NCBI GenBank assembly: GCA_018262475.1
Contig: JAGSYW010000003.1
Span: forward strand, 1-42,003
Length of the DNA: 42,003 nt
Source of the DNA: Burkholderiaceae bacterium
GTDB taxonomy: Bacteria > Pseudomonadota > Gammaproteobacteria > Burkholderiales > Burkholderiaceae_D
Direction of reading: 5' to 3'
Of the stretch, positions 8,513-17,066 are shown piece by piece; position 1 is the first letter of the stretch; each line of letters opens with the position of its first letter. The notes beneath the pieces were generated by a model, which was given only the letters and a program-made list of their open reading frames with translations, searched no databases and had not been told where the DNA came from. Both the position numbers and the translations under genes were made by a program.

Positions 8513-8956
8513 ATGAGCATATCGTCTGCGCTCGCCACGCTTATCGAATTAGCAACAAAGGATTGCGATCATGCTGCCCAGGAACTGGGGAAAGCGATAC
8601 GTGTGGCTGATGAATCCGAAAAGAAGCTCGCTTTGCTGTTGCAATACCGGGAAGATTATTCAGCCCGGTTTCAGGCCAGCCAGGCTGAGGGCTTGACGAT
8701 TGCCGGCTATCGCAATTTCCAGCTTTTCATGGACAAGCTGGATCAAGCCATCGACGGGCAACAGCGTGTTGTGAGTGATGCGAAAAAACGCATCGAGGAA
8801 CACCGGACGATGTGGCAGGCAGCAGAAAAGAAAAGAGTGTCTTACGATACGCTCGCAGATAGGGAACGCAAAAAAGCGCAGTTAAAAGAAGCAAGACGTG
8901 ACCAGAAACAAATGGATGAGTTTGCGAACAGAAAATCCCATCAGAAACAAAAATGA
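8513..8956 (+). CDS. fliJ: Flagellar export protein FliJ
   Basis: FliJ (147 aa) is a coiled-coil protein that sits in the FliI hexamer like the gamma subunit of F1-ATPase and helps recycle chaperones. The sequence is almost all helix-forming and rich in charged residues (SEKKLALLLQYREDYSARFQASQAEG; YRNFQLFMDKLDQAIDGQQ), which matches the family. Length is usual. Its place between fliI and fliK is the standard order. Confidence 0.92.
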   Translation: MSISSALATLIELATKDCDHAAQELGKAIRVADESEKKLALLLQYREDYSARFQASQAEGLTIAGYRNFQLFMDKLDQAIDGQQRVVSDAKKRIEEHRTMWQAAEKKRVSYDTLADRERKKAQLKEARRDQKQMDEFANRKSHQKQK

Positions 8957-8974
8957 CATTCCGCAGGAGCGCTC

Positions 8975-10240
8975 ATGAATACGGCCACCATCAAGACCCC
9001 CATTGTTGCCATGACTGGCAATACAGCGAAATCTCCTGCTTCTGCGACTAACTCTGTTGCGCCCGATGAGTCGTTCAATCAGGTACTGTCAAAGGAAATG
9101 AGCGACCGCAGTTCGGCTGCCCGCTCCGGTAACGCTCAAGCGACGGAGAAATCTACGACATCGCGGCAACCTACAAAATCAGCCGAGAAAACTGCATCAA
9201 ATTCATCTGATGACTCTGATGAAGCAACACAAACTGATGCCAGCAACACGGATACAACTCATTTACTGGTGCTTGTTGCCGAATTAAGCGCTGTCGCAGA
9301 AAGCCCATCCCAACAAACCGCTTCTAGCACTGAATCATCTACAGAGGCCGCAGCTTTAATGTTATCGCAGAATACAGAGGCCGCAGCTTTAATGCTATCG
9401 CAGAATCCTGCATCACAAGCTGTTGCGCAAACCAGCCAACCGCTGGAAACCAAAACTGGCGAAATCGTAGCCGATGGTGTTATTCAAGCGCCAGACAATG
9501 CGTCCGATCGCGCAATCACATTCGATGCTCAAAGAACGGAACAAACTACTAATTTGGCTGCCACTATTAAGACAACCGATAACGCACAAGCCCTTAATCA
9601 GCCCGTGGGGGATTTTCATGAAACTATTTCATCTGCACTGACACAGACACAGACACAACCCGCGACAACCGAGCCTGTTGCTGCAGCAATCGAAAACAAC
9701 CTCTCAACCGTTAGCGGCGAATCGCACACGCCAAATGCAATAGCATTGGCTCCAATGCATCAGGTTTCTACAGCACTTGTGCAAACCGCAGCGAACATTA
9801 CCGAGAAATTAACGCCTCGCGTTGGCACTTCCGACTGGAACCAGGCGCTGGGCCAGAAAGTGGTCTGGATGGTCAACAGCGATGTGCAAAGCGCATCGAT
9901 GACATTGAACCCGCCTGATCTTGGTCCACTGCAAGTGGTGTTGAGCGTTTCGAATAATCAGGCCAGCGCCAATTTCGTTGCAGCCCAGCCGGAAGTTCGT
10001 CAGGCGCTGGAAGCCGCACTCCCGAGATTGCGCGAGATGCTGGGCGATGCGGGCATCCAGTTGGGCCATGCCAATGTGAGCGCAGGAACCCAGCAGCAGC
10101 AACACTCTAACCAAGGACAGCAGCAAATGCATGCAAGCTCGGCTCGAGGCAGCGGCAATGAGGGTATCTTTGTTTCGCAAACAGACAGCGTTGTCACACC
10201 CCGCTCAAGTCGCCAGGGAATGGTGGATACCTTTGCATGA
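8975..10240 (+). CDS. fliK: Flagellar hook-length control protein FliK
   Basis: FliK (421 aa) is the secreted molecular ruler that measures the hook and switches export specificity through FlhB. The N-terminal two thirds are low-complexity, rich in Thr, Ser, Ala and Gln, as usual for the ruler. The C-terminal domain carries the Flg_hook signature: WNQALGQKVVWMVNSDVQSASMTLNPPDLGPLQVVLSV, then RQALEAALPRLREMLGDAGIQLGHANV. The ruler region contains an exact-frame 33-bp tandem duplication (see the separate entry) and a short TQTQTQ run. A weak terminator-like hairpin follows the stop. Confidence 0.93.
   Translation: MNTATIKTPIVAMTGNTAKSPASATNSVAPDESFNQVLSKEMSDRSSAARSGNAQATEKSTTSRQPTKSAEKTASNSSDDSDEATQTDASNTDTTHLLVLVAELSAVAESPSQQTASSTESSTEAAALMLSQNTEAAALMLSQNPASQAVAQTSQPLETKTGEIVADGVIQAPDNASDRAITFDAQRTEQTTNLAATIKTTDNAQALNQPVGDFHETISSALTQTQTQPATTEPVAAAIENNLSTVSGESHTPNAIALAPMHQVSTALVQTAANITEKLTPRVGTSDWNQALGQKVVWMVNSDVQSASMTLNPPDLGPLQVVLSVSNNQASANFVAAQPEVRQALEAALPRLREMLGDAGIQLGHANVSAGTQQQQHSNQGQQQMHASSARGSGNEGIFVSQTDSVVTPRSSRQGMVDTFA
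9341..9406 (+). repeat. 33-bp tandem duplication in the fliK ruler region
   Basis: Two adjacent 33-bp units (9341-9373 and 9374-9406) differ at one base (GTTATC versus GCTATC). Each encodes TEAAALMLSQN. The single difference is synonymous (ATG TTA TCG versus ATG CTA TCG). This is a recent in-frame duplication that adds 11 residues to the ruler. Confidence 0.97.
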
Positions 10241-10254
10241 TGTTTTTATGCACA

Positions 10255-10289
10255 AGGCCGGTTCCTGTTTTCGTTCCGGCCTCTGTTTT
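10255..10289 (+). terminator. Weak terminator-like hairpin after fliK
   Basis: AGGCCGG and CCGGCCT form a 7-bp stem with a 14-nt loop, followed by CTGTTTT, 15 bp downstream of the fliK stop. The stem is short and the U tract broken, so it may only attenuate transcription into fliL. It sits in a 208-bp gap between fliK and fliL, the largest in the fliF-R run. Confidence 0.4.
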
Positions 10290-10448
10290 CCAGAAAATGA
10301 ATGGGGTAAGATCATGGTATCTCACCAAGATACGACTGGTGAAGCATCCGGCAGATATACGCAGCATTGTTCCTTCTTTTCAATGCATTCGGCTGCGTGA
10401 TTATTGTCGATAATGAATCAAACCTGACGCCAGACCAGAGGAAACCAG

Positions 10449-10970
10449 ATGGCAACACAAAAACCAGTTTCAAAATCAAAAGGCGACGCGAGCAACGGTG
10501 AGGCTGCGCCGAAGAAATCCAAGATGAAACTGTTGATCATTGCGCTACTTGCCGTCGTGCTGCTGGGCGCTGGCGGTGGCGGTGCGTGGTATTTCTTCAA
10601 GATGCGCGGTGCCAGCAATACAGCTGAAGCTGCCCCCCCCCCTAAACCTTCGGCTGCCCCGATTTTCGTGCCACTGGAACCTTTTACGGTCAATCTGCAG
10701 CCGGAAAATGGTGAACATTATCTGCAAACGTCGATCACGCTGCAGACCAACTTCAAAGAAGAAGGGGATCTGTTCAAGCTGTATACGCCTCAGGTTCGCA
10801 ACCGTATTCTGCTGTTGCTTTCGAGCAAAAAACCATCGGAAATTACCACTGTTGAAGGCAAGAAAAAGCTGGCGGAGGAAATTGTCACCGCGGTTAACCT
10901 GCCTTTCCAGCAAGGCGGAAGGCCACAAAACGTCAACAGTGTATTGTTCGTTTCATTCATCATCCAGTAA
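10449..10970 (+). CDS. fliL: Flagellar basal body-associated protein FliL
   Basis: FliL (173 aa) is a single-pass inner-membrane protein that surrounds the stator and supports torque. After a Lys-rich cytoplasmic N-terminus comes the membrane segment KLLIIALLAVVLLGAGGGGAWYFF (about residues 28-50). A Pro-rich linker encoded partly by ten consecutive C bases follows, then the periplasmic domain (FVPLEPFTVNLQPENGEHYLQTSITLQ, ending NSVLFVSFIIQ). The gap before it suggests an internal promoter or a processing site. It stops 8 bp before fliM. Confidence 0.95.
   Translation: MATQKPVSKSKGDASNGEAAPKKSKMKLLIIALLAVVLLGAGGGGAWYFFKMRGASNTAEAAPPPKPSAAPIFVPLEPFTVNLQPENGEHYLQTSITLQTNFKEEGDLFKLYTPQVRNRILLLLSSKKPSEITTVEGKKKLAEEIVTAVNLPFQQGGRPQNVNSVLFVSFIIQ
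10633..10642 (+). repeat. Homopolymeric C10 tract inside fliL
   Basis: Ten consecutive C residues within codons for Ala-Pro-Pro-Pro, just after the membrane segment. It is the longest mononucleotide run I noticed in the window. Gain or loss of one base would shift the frame and remove the periplasmic domain of FliL. Confidence 0.95.
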
Positions 10971-10978
10971 ACGATAAC

Positions 10979-11977
10979 ATGGCTGAAACTTTTCTTTCCC
11001 AGGAAGAAGTTGACGCCCTCCTCCGAGGGGTCACCGGCGAACAGGATGAAGACCTGTCGCAAGGGGACAACTCGGGCGTTCGCCCCTACAACCTAGCCAC
11101 ACAAGAACGCATCGTCCGCGGCAGGATGCCGACGCTGGAAATTATCAACGAGCGTTTTGCGCGTCTGTTGCGCATTGGCCTGTTCAACTTTTTGCGGCGC
11201 ACCTCGGAAGTATCCGTCGGGCCGGTTCGCGTTTCAAAGTACAGCGAATTCATCCGCAATCTGGTCGTACCAACCAACCTCAACTTGGTACACATGAAGC
11301 CTTTGCGTGGTACCGCACTAATGGTGCTCGATCCGAATCTGGTATTCCTTATTGTGGACAACCTTTTCGGAGGCGACGGCCGGTTTCATACCCGCGTCGA
11401 GGGGCGAGATTTTACACAAACCGAACAGCGCATCATCCAGCGTGTTCTGGAAATTATTTTCGAAAACTACGCCAAGTCATGGGAGCCGGTATATCCGCTG
11501 GAGTTCGAATACATCCGCTCCGAGATGAATACCCAGTTTGCCAATATTGCCACACCAAATGAGGTTGTGGTGGCTACCACGTTCACGATTGAACTTGGTC
11601 AGGTCAGCGGCGAAATGCATTTTTGTACGCCGTACTCAATGATTGAACCAGTGCGTGACGTTCTCACCAGCAGCCTTCAAGGTGAAACGCTGGAGGTGGA
11701 CAAGCGTTGGATTCGCCTGATGACCCAGCAAATTCAGACGGCAGAAGTGCAAATCATTGCCGATTTGGGAACAATCAAATCGACGGTGGGTGACATTCTG
11801 AACATGAAGGCGGGCGACATCCTTCCGATAGCGATCCCGGAAACCGTGGAAGCAAAAGTCGATGGCGTTCCCATCATGGAATGCACATACGGCAAATTCA
11901 ACGGCCAGTACGCATTACGAGTCGAAAAACTGATGCACAGCATGACAGATACAGCACAGGGAGATGAGCATGGCTGA
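10979..11977 (+). CDS. fliM: Flagellar motor switch protein FliM
   Basis: FliM (332 aa) forms the middle of the C ring and binds phospho-CheY. The N-terminal CheY-binding peptide is recognisable (FLSQEEVDALLRGVTGE, residues 4-20). The CheC-like middle domain follows (RPYNLATQERIVRGRMPTLEIINERFARLLRIGLFNFLRRTSEVSVG). The C-terminal SpoA domain ends with DGVPIMECTYGKFNGQYALRVEKLM. It overlaps the fliN start region by a few bases. Confidence 0.97.
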   Translation: MAETFLSQEEVDALLRGVTGEQDEDLSQGDNSGVRPYNLATQERIVRGRMPTLEIINERFARLLRIGLFNFLRRTSEVSVGPVRVSKYSEFIRNLVVPTNLNLVHMKPLRGTALMVLDPNLVFLIVDNLFGGDGRFHTRVEGRDFTQTEQRIIQRVLEIIFENYAKSWEPVYPLEFEYIRSEMNTQFANIATPNEVVVATTFTIELGQVSGEMHFCTPYSMIEPVRDVLTSSLQGETLEVDKRWIRLMTQQIQTAEVQIIADLGTIKSTVGDILNMKAGDILPIAIPETVEAKVDGVPIMECTYGKFNGQYALRVEKLMHSMTDTAQGDEHG

Positions 11978-12470
11978 CGAAACCAACTCGCAGACAACCA
12001 TTGAAGATGACTGGGGTGCCGCAATGGCCGAACAGTCCGCGACGGAGTCGGCAACTGATTCCATGGATGACTGGGGCGCTGCAATGGCCGAGCAGGCCAA
12101 GGCTGATGCTACAGCCGACACGCCCAACGATTCTTCCGCACTGAAGCCGCAATCTGCCACTGCCACGGTCTTCAAGGATTTCTCGGCTTCCACGCAGGGC
12201 AGCACACATAATGATATCGACTTCATCCTCGACATCCCGGTGCAACTCACGGTCGAACTTGGCCGAGCAAAAATCGCCATCAAAAATTTGCTGCAACTGG
12301 CACAGGGTTCCGTAGTAGAGCTTGACGGTCTGGCCGGCGAACCAATGGATGTCCTGGTCAACGGCTGCCTGATTGCGCAAGGGGAAGTGGTCGTGGTCAA
12401 TGACAAGTTCGGCATCCGGCTTACTGACGTAATATCTCCGGCGGAACGCATCCGGAAATTGAATCGATGA
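11970..12470 (+). CDS. fliN: Flagellar motor switch protein FliN
   Basis: FliN sits at the base of the C ring and receives FliH. I choose the ATG at 11970 over 11964 because AGGGAG at 11958-11963 lies 6 nt upstream (166 aa). The C-terminal SpoA domain is clear (DIPVQLTVELGRAKIAIKNLLQLAQGSVVELDGLAGEPMDVLVNG). The N-terminal extension contains the DDWGAAMAEQ motif twice, spaced 20 residues apart. One copy of a DDW-x-AAMAEQ motif is what I recall from many proteobacterial FliN proteins. It overlaps fliM by 8 bp and fliO by 4 bp. Confidence 0.95.
   Translation: MADETNSQTTIEDDWGAAMAEQSATESATDSMDDWGAAMAEQAKADATADTPNDSSALKPQSATATVFKDFSASTQGSTHNDIDFILDIPVQLTVELGRAKIAIKNLLQLAQGSVVELDGLAGEPMDVLVNGCLIAQGEVVVVNDKFGIRLTDVISPAERIRKLNR
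12006..12095 (+). repeat. Duplicated DDWGAAMAEQ-coding segment in fliN
   Basis: The 30-bp segments at 12006-12035 and 12066-12095 both encode DDWGAAMAEQ and differ only at a few third positions. The start-to-start distance is exactly 60 bp, consistent with an in-frame tandem duplication of a roughly 60-bp unit whose second half has since diverged. Confidence 0.88.
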
Positions 12471-12883
12471 AGCATCTGACGGAAGCTGCCCTGCTGTTCG
12501 CCACAACCGGCATGGTATTCGCAGCAGAACCTGCGACACCGCCGCCGGCTTCAGGCGGGTTGTTTCAGGTGCTGCTTGGCCTGATTGTTGTTCTCGGCCT
12601 GATGGCTGGCGCAGCCTGGCTGCTGAAACGCTTCGGCGCGCCAAGAATGGCTTCAGGCACTGTTATCAAGGTCATTGGTGGCATCGCTGTTGGCAACCGC
12701 GAACGCATCATGGTGATCGAAGTGGCCGATCAGTGGATTGTCGTCGGCATCACCTCGAATCAGATCAACACCCTGTCAACGATGCCCAAACAGGAACTTC
12801 CGCCCCTTCCAGAAGGCGGCACACCTGGCAGCCAGTTCTCCGACTGGTTGCAGCAATTCATGGACAAACGCAATGGAAAATAA
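12467..12883 (+). CDS. fliO: Flagellar biosynthetic protein FliO
   Basis: FliO (138 aa) is a small membrane protein that assists assembly of the FliP ring in the export gate. An N-terminal hydrophobic segment resembling a signal ([17 protein letters not shown]) is followed by a membrane helix ([21 protein letters not shown]). A conserved cytoplasmic domain comes next ([35 protein letters not shown]). The start overlaps the fliN stop in ATGA, indicating coupling. Position before fliP is standard. Confidence 0.92.
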   Translation: MKHLTEAALLFATTGMVFAAEPATPPPASGGLFQVLLGLIVVLGLMAGAAWLLKRFGAPRMASGTVIKVIGGIAVGNRERIMVIEVADQWIVVGITSNQINTLSTMPKQELPPLPEGGTPGSQFSDWLQQFMDKRNGK

Positions 12884-12884
12884 C

Positions 12885-13643
12885 ATGCAGCGCGCCAAAT
12901 TGTTTCAACCTCCCTGGCTGCGCCTGATGCCCATGCTTCTGTTAGCGTTTCCGTTAATCGCCGGCGCGCAAGGCTTGCCGGTTCTCAATAGCACACCGGC
13001 AGCAGGCGGCGGACAAAATTACACACTCAGCCTGCAAACCCTGCTGCTCCTCACCAGCTTGTCCTTCCTTCCAGCTGCGCTGCTGATGATGACCAGCTTC
13101 ACGCGCATCATCATCGTGCTATCGATGCTGCGACAGGCGCTGGGAACACAAAGCGCACCACCCAATCAGGTCATTCTCGGACTTTCGCTGTTTCTGACAT
13201 TTTTTGTCATGAGTCCCGTATTCGACAAGGCTTATACAGACGCATACCAACCGCTGTCCGAAAACAAGATCACGATGACTCAGGCGCTGGAAAAAGGCGC
13301 TGCGCCGTTCAAAAGTTTCATGCTAAAACAAACGCGCGAAGCGGATCTGGCATTGTATGTGAAGCTGTCAAATACACCGCAGCTGCAAGGGCCTGAAGAT
13401 GTGCCAATGCGCGTGCTAATTCCCGCTTTCGTCACCAGTGAACTGAAAACGGCGTTTCAGATAGGCTTTGCCATTTTTATTCCATTCCTGATCATCGACA
13501 TGGTCGTTGCGAGCGTGCTGATGTCGATGGGCATGATGATGGTTTCACCTGCAATTGTGTCCCTGCCCTTCAAGCTGATGCTGTTCGTGCTGGTTGATGG
13601 CTGGCATCTGCTAATCGGCTCACTGGCGCAGAGTTTCTTTTAA
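12885..13643 (+). CDS. fliP: Flagellar export gate protein FliP
   Basis: FliP forms the core pentamer of the export gate. The ORF track begins at 12738 inside fliO, which is too long. In-frame ATGs at 12873 and 12885 give 256 or 252 aa, near the family norm; I use 12885, with GGAAA 5 nt upstream. The N-terminus is a cleavable signal peptide ([17 protein letters not shown]). Membrane helices carry [54 protein letters not shown]. The C-terminal helices hold [22 protein letters not shown], a hallmark of the family. Confidence 0.95.
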   Translation: MQRAKLFQPPWLRLMPMLLLAFPLIAGAQGLPVLNSTPAAGGGQNYTLSLQTLLLLTSLSFLPAALLMMTSFTRIIIVLSMLRQALGTQSAPPNQVILGLSLFLTFFVMSPVFDKAYTDAYQPLSENKITMTQALEKGAAPFKSFMLKQTREADLALYVKLSNTPQLQGPEDVPMRVLIPAFVTSELKTAFQIGFAIFIPFLIIDMVVASVLMSMGMMMVSPAIVSLPFKLMLFVLVDGWHLLIGSLAQSFF

Positions 13644-13654
13644 GGATTTCCGCC

Positions 13655-13924
13655 ATGACTCCGGAAAGTGTAATGTCCATTGGACGACATGCGATTGAAA
13701 TTACCCTGATGATTTCTGCCCCGATGCTGCTGATGGCATTGGCCATCGGGCTGGTCGTCAGCATCTTCCAGGCTGCGACGCAAATCAATGAAATGACGTT
13801 GTCGTTCATTCCGAAGCTGGTCGGGGTCTGCATCGCACTGCTGATAGCCGGGCCATGGATGCTGACGATCATGCTGGATTACATGCGCCATGTTTTCAGC
13901 AGCATTCCAAACATGGTCGGCTGA
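13655..13924 (+). CDS. fliQ: Flagellar export gate protein FliQ
   Basis: FliQ (89 aa) has two membrane helices and wraps the FliP-FliR core of the export gate. The sequence MTPESVMSIGRHAIEITLMISAPMLLMALAIGLVVSIFQAATQINEMTLSFIPKL is a very typical FliQ, including the Q-A-x-T-Q-I-N-E loop. A GGA-type ribosome-binding site lies in the 11-bp gap after fliP. Confidence 0.97.
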   Translation: MTPESVMSIGRHAIEITLMISAPMLLMALAIGLVVSIFQAATQINEMTLSFIPKLVGVCIALLIAGPWMLTIMLDYMRHVFSSIPNMVG

Positions 13925-13957
13925 CGGGAACTCGCTACCCGTTCATCCACGACCAGC

Positions 13958-14752
13958 ATGATTACCGTCACCAGCGCCCAGTTGCAGACCTGGATCGCGT
14001 CCTTTCTGTGGCCGCTAACGCGCGTACTCGGACTGATCGCCGTCGCACCACTGTTTGGCAATATCAGCATTCCTGCCAGAATCAAGGTCACACTCGGCAT
14101 CATGATCTCGCTGGTCATCGCGCCATCGGTTCCGCCTCTGGCTGCAACCGACCCAATGTCGCTTCAGGGGTTACTGATTCTGGCACAGCAATTTGTCATC
14201 GGCGCCGCAATGGGCTTTACGATACGCATCGTATTTGCTGCTGTTGAAATGGCTGGCGAGGTTACCGGCATGACAATGGGACTGGGATTCGCCACGTTTT
14301 ACGATCCGATGTCACAAGGACGATCTTCTGCGATCAGCCAGTTCTTTGCTTTGCTGATGCTGATGATCTACCTGTCAACCAACCTGCATCTGGCGCTGCT
14401 GGCGACACTTTCGGACAGCTTCACCACCATCCCAATATCTGCCACACCCGCCGGCGGAAAAATGTTCCTACAATTGACTGAATGGGGCGGACGCATCTTC
14501 AGCGCCGGCGTTCAACTGGCATTGCCACTAATCGCTGCTCTGCTGATAACGAACATGTCACTTGCCATCCTGACGCGCGCAGCGCCTCAGCTTAACCTGT
14601 TTGGCATTGGATTCCCGGTTACTATCGGCGTCGGGTTTCTGGTAATCGGACTGGTTCTGCCCTATCTCGTTGCGCCGCTCGATAGCCTGTTTCACCAAGG
14701 CTTCGGTGCATTGCAGCAGATAACGTCAGCAACAGCCTCTGCATCACCGTAA
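13958..14752 (+). CDS. fliR: Flagellar export gate protein FliR
   Basis: FliR (264 aa) closes the FliP-FliQ-FliR export gate in the inner membrane. Several long hydrophobic helices are visible, with family stretches FLWPLTRVLGLIAVAPLFGN, PARIKVTLGIMISLVIAP and MAGEVTGMTMGLGFATFYDP. It is the last gene of the fliF-R run. It converges with relA, leaving only 9 bp between the two stop codons, and I see no separate terminator hairpin there. Confidence 0.96.
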   Translation: MITVTSAQLQTWIASFLWPLTRVLGLIAVAPLFGNISIPARIKVTLGIMISLVIAPSVPPLAATDPMSLQGLLILAQQFVIGAAMGFTIRIVFAAVEMAGEVTGMTMGLGFATFYDPMSQGRSSAISQFFALLMLMIYLSTNLHLALLATLSDSFTTIPISATPAGGKMFLQLTEWGGRIFSAGVQLALPLIAALLITNMSLAILTRAAPQLNLFGIGFPVTIGVGFLVIGLVLPYLVAPLDSLFHQGFGALQQITSATASASP

Positions 14753-14761
14753 GCAGCCTCT

Positions 14762-17014
14762 TCACTGGCGCTTCGCCTCAATCACCCCTTTTACTTCGCC
14801 AATGATCGCCAGCGCCTTTTGCAACTGCTCGGTGGCGCCAATTTCTGCGGTAAACGACATCCTCGCCTGGCCTTTCGCGCTATGCGTGTTAACGCCGATC
14901 ACATTGATTTTCTCGCGCGAGAAAATTTCGGAAATATCGCGCAGCAAACCCTGGCGGTCAGCTGCCAGCACGAAGATATCGACAGGATAAACTGTATCCG
15001 GCGCTGATTTTCCCCATGCCGTTTGAATCACGCGCTCTGGAGTACGTTCCTGCATTTCGAAAAAATTCTTGCAGTCTGTCCGATGAATCGACACCCCCTT
15101 GCCCCGAGTAACAAAACCGACGATATCATCCGGCGGCGCTGGTTTGCAGCATTTAGCCAGTTGCGTCATCAAGCCGTCTGTGCCCACCACCAGCACCCCC
15201 GATTTCGCCCCCTGTGCGACGCTGGAAGCGCGGCTCTTGCGCGCCACAACTACATCTTCCGCCCCGGCATCCTTCACTGCAATCTCGCCGTGCAGCGCTA
15301 TCTCGACACTGCGCAGACTGAATGTTTCCTTGCCTACCGCATGGAAAAACTCTTCCAGCTTCGCGAATCCGAGCTTGTGTGCCAGTTCCTCAAGATTGAC
15401 CGCCGTTTTGCCCTCGCGCTGCAGGGTCTTTTCGACCATGCTACGTCCGGTTGCCAATGTTTCCTGAAAATCGATGGCGTTAAACCATGCGCGAATTTTG
15501 GAGCGTGTACGCGGACTCGCGGCATAACTTGGGCTGAGCCAGTCACGCGAAGGCCCAACCGCGGCATTTGCACCTTTGGCGGTAATGATTTCCACCGTTT
15601 GTGCATTCTTCAGTGGCGTATTCAGCGGCACCATGACGCCATCAATTTTTGCGCCTCTGCACCTATGTCCGACATCACTGTGCAGATGATAGGCAAAATC
15701 GATCGGTGTGGCCCCACTTGGTAGTTCGATCACGCGCGCATGGGGCGTCAGCACATAAATGCGCTCGTCCAGCCCCGCAGATTTGAGCTGATCTCCCCAC
15801 TCCAGATGAGCCTTGTCTGGCCCCGCAACAACGTCCGCCACGTCGGTCTGCCACGCCAGCAATTGTCGCAGCCAGGCGATCTTCTCATCGTACTCCTGCT
15901 CATCCGACGCGTTCGAACCGCCAGATTCCTTGTAGCGCCAATGGGCTGCAACCCCGTATTCGGCGAAATGATGCATTTCAGCGGTACGAATCTGGACTTC
16001 CAGCGGCAAGCCTTCTTCTGAAACGACAATCGTGTGCAGCGACCTGTAGCCATTGGCCTTGGGGCGCGAAATATAATCATCGAACTCGTTCAGGATCGGT
16101 GCCCAGATGGCATGGACGATGCCCAGCACTTCATAACATGTTTTGACATCATCGACGATGACCCTAAAGGCTCGCACATCGTGCAAGTCGGCAAAATTGA
16201 GCGACTTGCCCCGCAGCTTGTTCCAGATGCTGTAAATATGCTTTGGCCGCCCTGACACATCTCCCTTGATGCCCGCTGCCGCCAACTCCTCTTTCAGCCG
16301 GACAATCGCCCTTACGATGAAATCCTCGCGCTCAACGCGCTTCTCTTCAAGCATCTTGGCAATATTGCGATAGGCATCGGGTTCCAGAAAACGGAATGAG
16401 AAATCTTCCAATTCCCACTTCAGCTGCCAAATGCCAAGCCGGTTCGCCAGCGGCGCATACAAATCCAGCGTTTCGCGTGCATATTCATGCACCATTTCAT
16501 TTTGCAATTTTTGCTCAGCGAAATAGCGCAAGGTTGTCAACCGTGAAGCCAGTCGAACCATCACCACACGAATATCGGACGCCATGGCCAGTAGCATCTT
16601 GCGCAAGGTTTCAACCTGCGCAACAGCCTGCTGCGCCGCATTCTTGCCACGCAAGACTTCCTGCGCCCCAGCGGTCAGCCCACGCAAGCGCAAAAGTTGG
16701 CGAATGCTGTTCAAAAGCACGGCTACATTCTTGCCGAAATGCGCTTCAACCCCTTCCGCCGCCTTCTGATTAATGCCGGGCAACTCGGTCAGCACGCCGG
16801 CAATGCGGGTATCTGCATCGCTGTTGAGCGATGCCAGTATCGTAACCACGCCAGTCGCATATTCCAGCATGTTCTGCCCGGTATGCAATGTCATTGCGGA
16901 GTACAGTGGTCTTACATAGGCCAGTGCATCATCAACGCGAGCAGCATCTTCCGGCGATAGCCCAATCCCGTACTGCACCTGTTGTGCACTATGCAAAGCT
17001 GCTCTAGAGACCAT
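14762..17014 (-). CDS. relA: GTP pyrophosphokinase RelA ((p)ppGpp synthetase I)
   Basis: RelA makes (p)ppGpp from ATP and GDP/GTP on starved ribosomes. The pseudo-hydrolase N-domain lacks the catalytic His-Asp pair; the place is occupied by TRIAGVLTELPGI. The synthetase domain carries SLNFADLHDVRAFRVIVDDV, the EFDD acidic motif typical of monofunctional RelA, and PKANGYRSLHT. TGS (IYVLTPHARVIELPSGATPIDFAYHLHSDVGHRCRGAKIDG), zinc-finger-like (LAKCCKPAPPDDIVGFVTRGKGVSIHRTDC) and ACT domains follow. The ORF track starts at 17074, overlapping the upstream gene by 8 bp. I prefer the internal ATG at 17014 (750 aa), since the extra 20 residues look unrelated; the start is uncertain. A separate spoT should exist elsewhere. 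Confidence 0.93.
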   Translation of the reverse strand: MVSRAALHSAQQVQYGIGLSPEDAARVDDALAYVRPLYSAMTLHTGQNMLEYATGVVTILASLNSDADTRIAGVLTELPGINQKAAEGVEAHFGKNVAVLLNSIRQLLRLRGLTAGAQEVLRGKNAAQQAVAQVETLRKMLLAMASDIRVVMVRLASRLTTLRYFAEQKLQNEMVHEYARETLDLYAPLANRLGIWQLKWELEDFSFRFLEPDAYRNIAKMLEEKRVEREDFIVRAIVRLKEELAAAGIKGDVSGRPKHIYSIWNKLRGKSLNFADLHDVRAFRVIVDDVKTCYEVLGIVHAIWAPILNEFDDYISRPKANGYRSLHTIVVSEEGLPLEVQIRTAEMHHFAEYGVAAHWRYKESGGSNASDEQEYDEKIAWLRQLLAWQTDVADVVAGPDKAHLEWGDQLKSAGLDERIYVLTPHARVIELPSGATPIDFAYHLHSDVGHRCRGAKIDGVMVPLNTPLKNAQTVEIITAKGANAAVGPSRDWLSPSYAASPRTRSKIRAWFNAIDFQETLATGRSMVEKTLQREGKTAVNLEELAHKLGFAKLEEFFHAVGKETFSLRSVEIALHGEIAVKDAGAEDVVVARKSRASSVAQGAKSGVLVVGTDGLMTQLAKCCKPAPPDDIVGFVTRGKGVSIHRTDCKNFFEMQERTPERVIQTAWGKSAPDTVYPVDIFVLAADRQGLLRDISEIFSREKINVIGVNTHSAKGQARMSFTAEIGATEQLQKALAIIGEVKGVIEAKRQ

Positions 17015-17066
17015 AAATACTTTCGTTGTCCTGTTTCTATAATTCGTTACCACCCATTGCCATGTT

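Noticed and set aside
10131-10400. 89-aa ORF between fliK and fliL
   Set aside because: Starts inside fliK in another frame and continues through the hairpin; no coding character.
10401-10420. GTCGATAA upstream of fliL as a sigma-28 -10 box
   Set aside because: Close to GCCGATAA, but no TAAA-type -35 at the required distance.
15023-15724. 233-aa plus-strand ORF opposite relA
   Set aside because: Shadow of relA with no recognisable domain.
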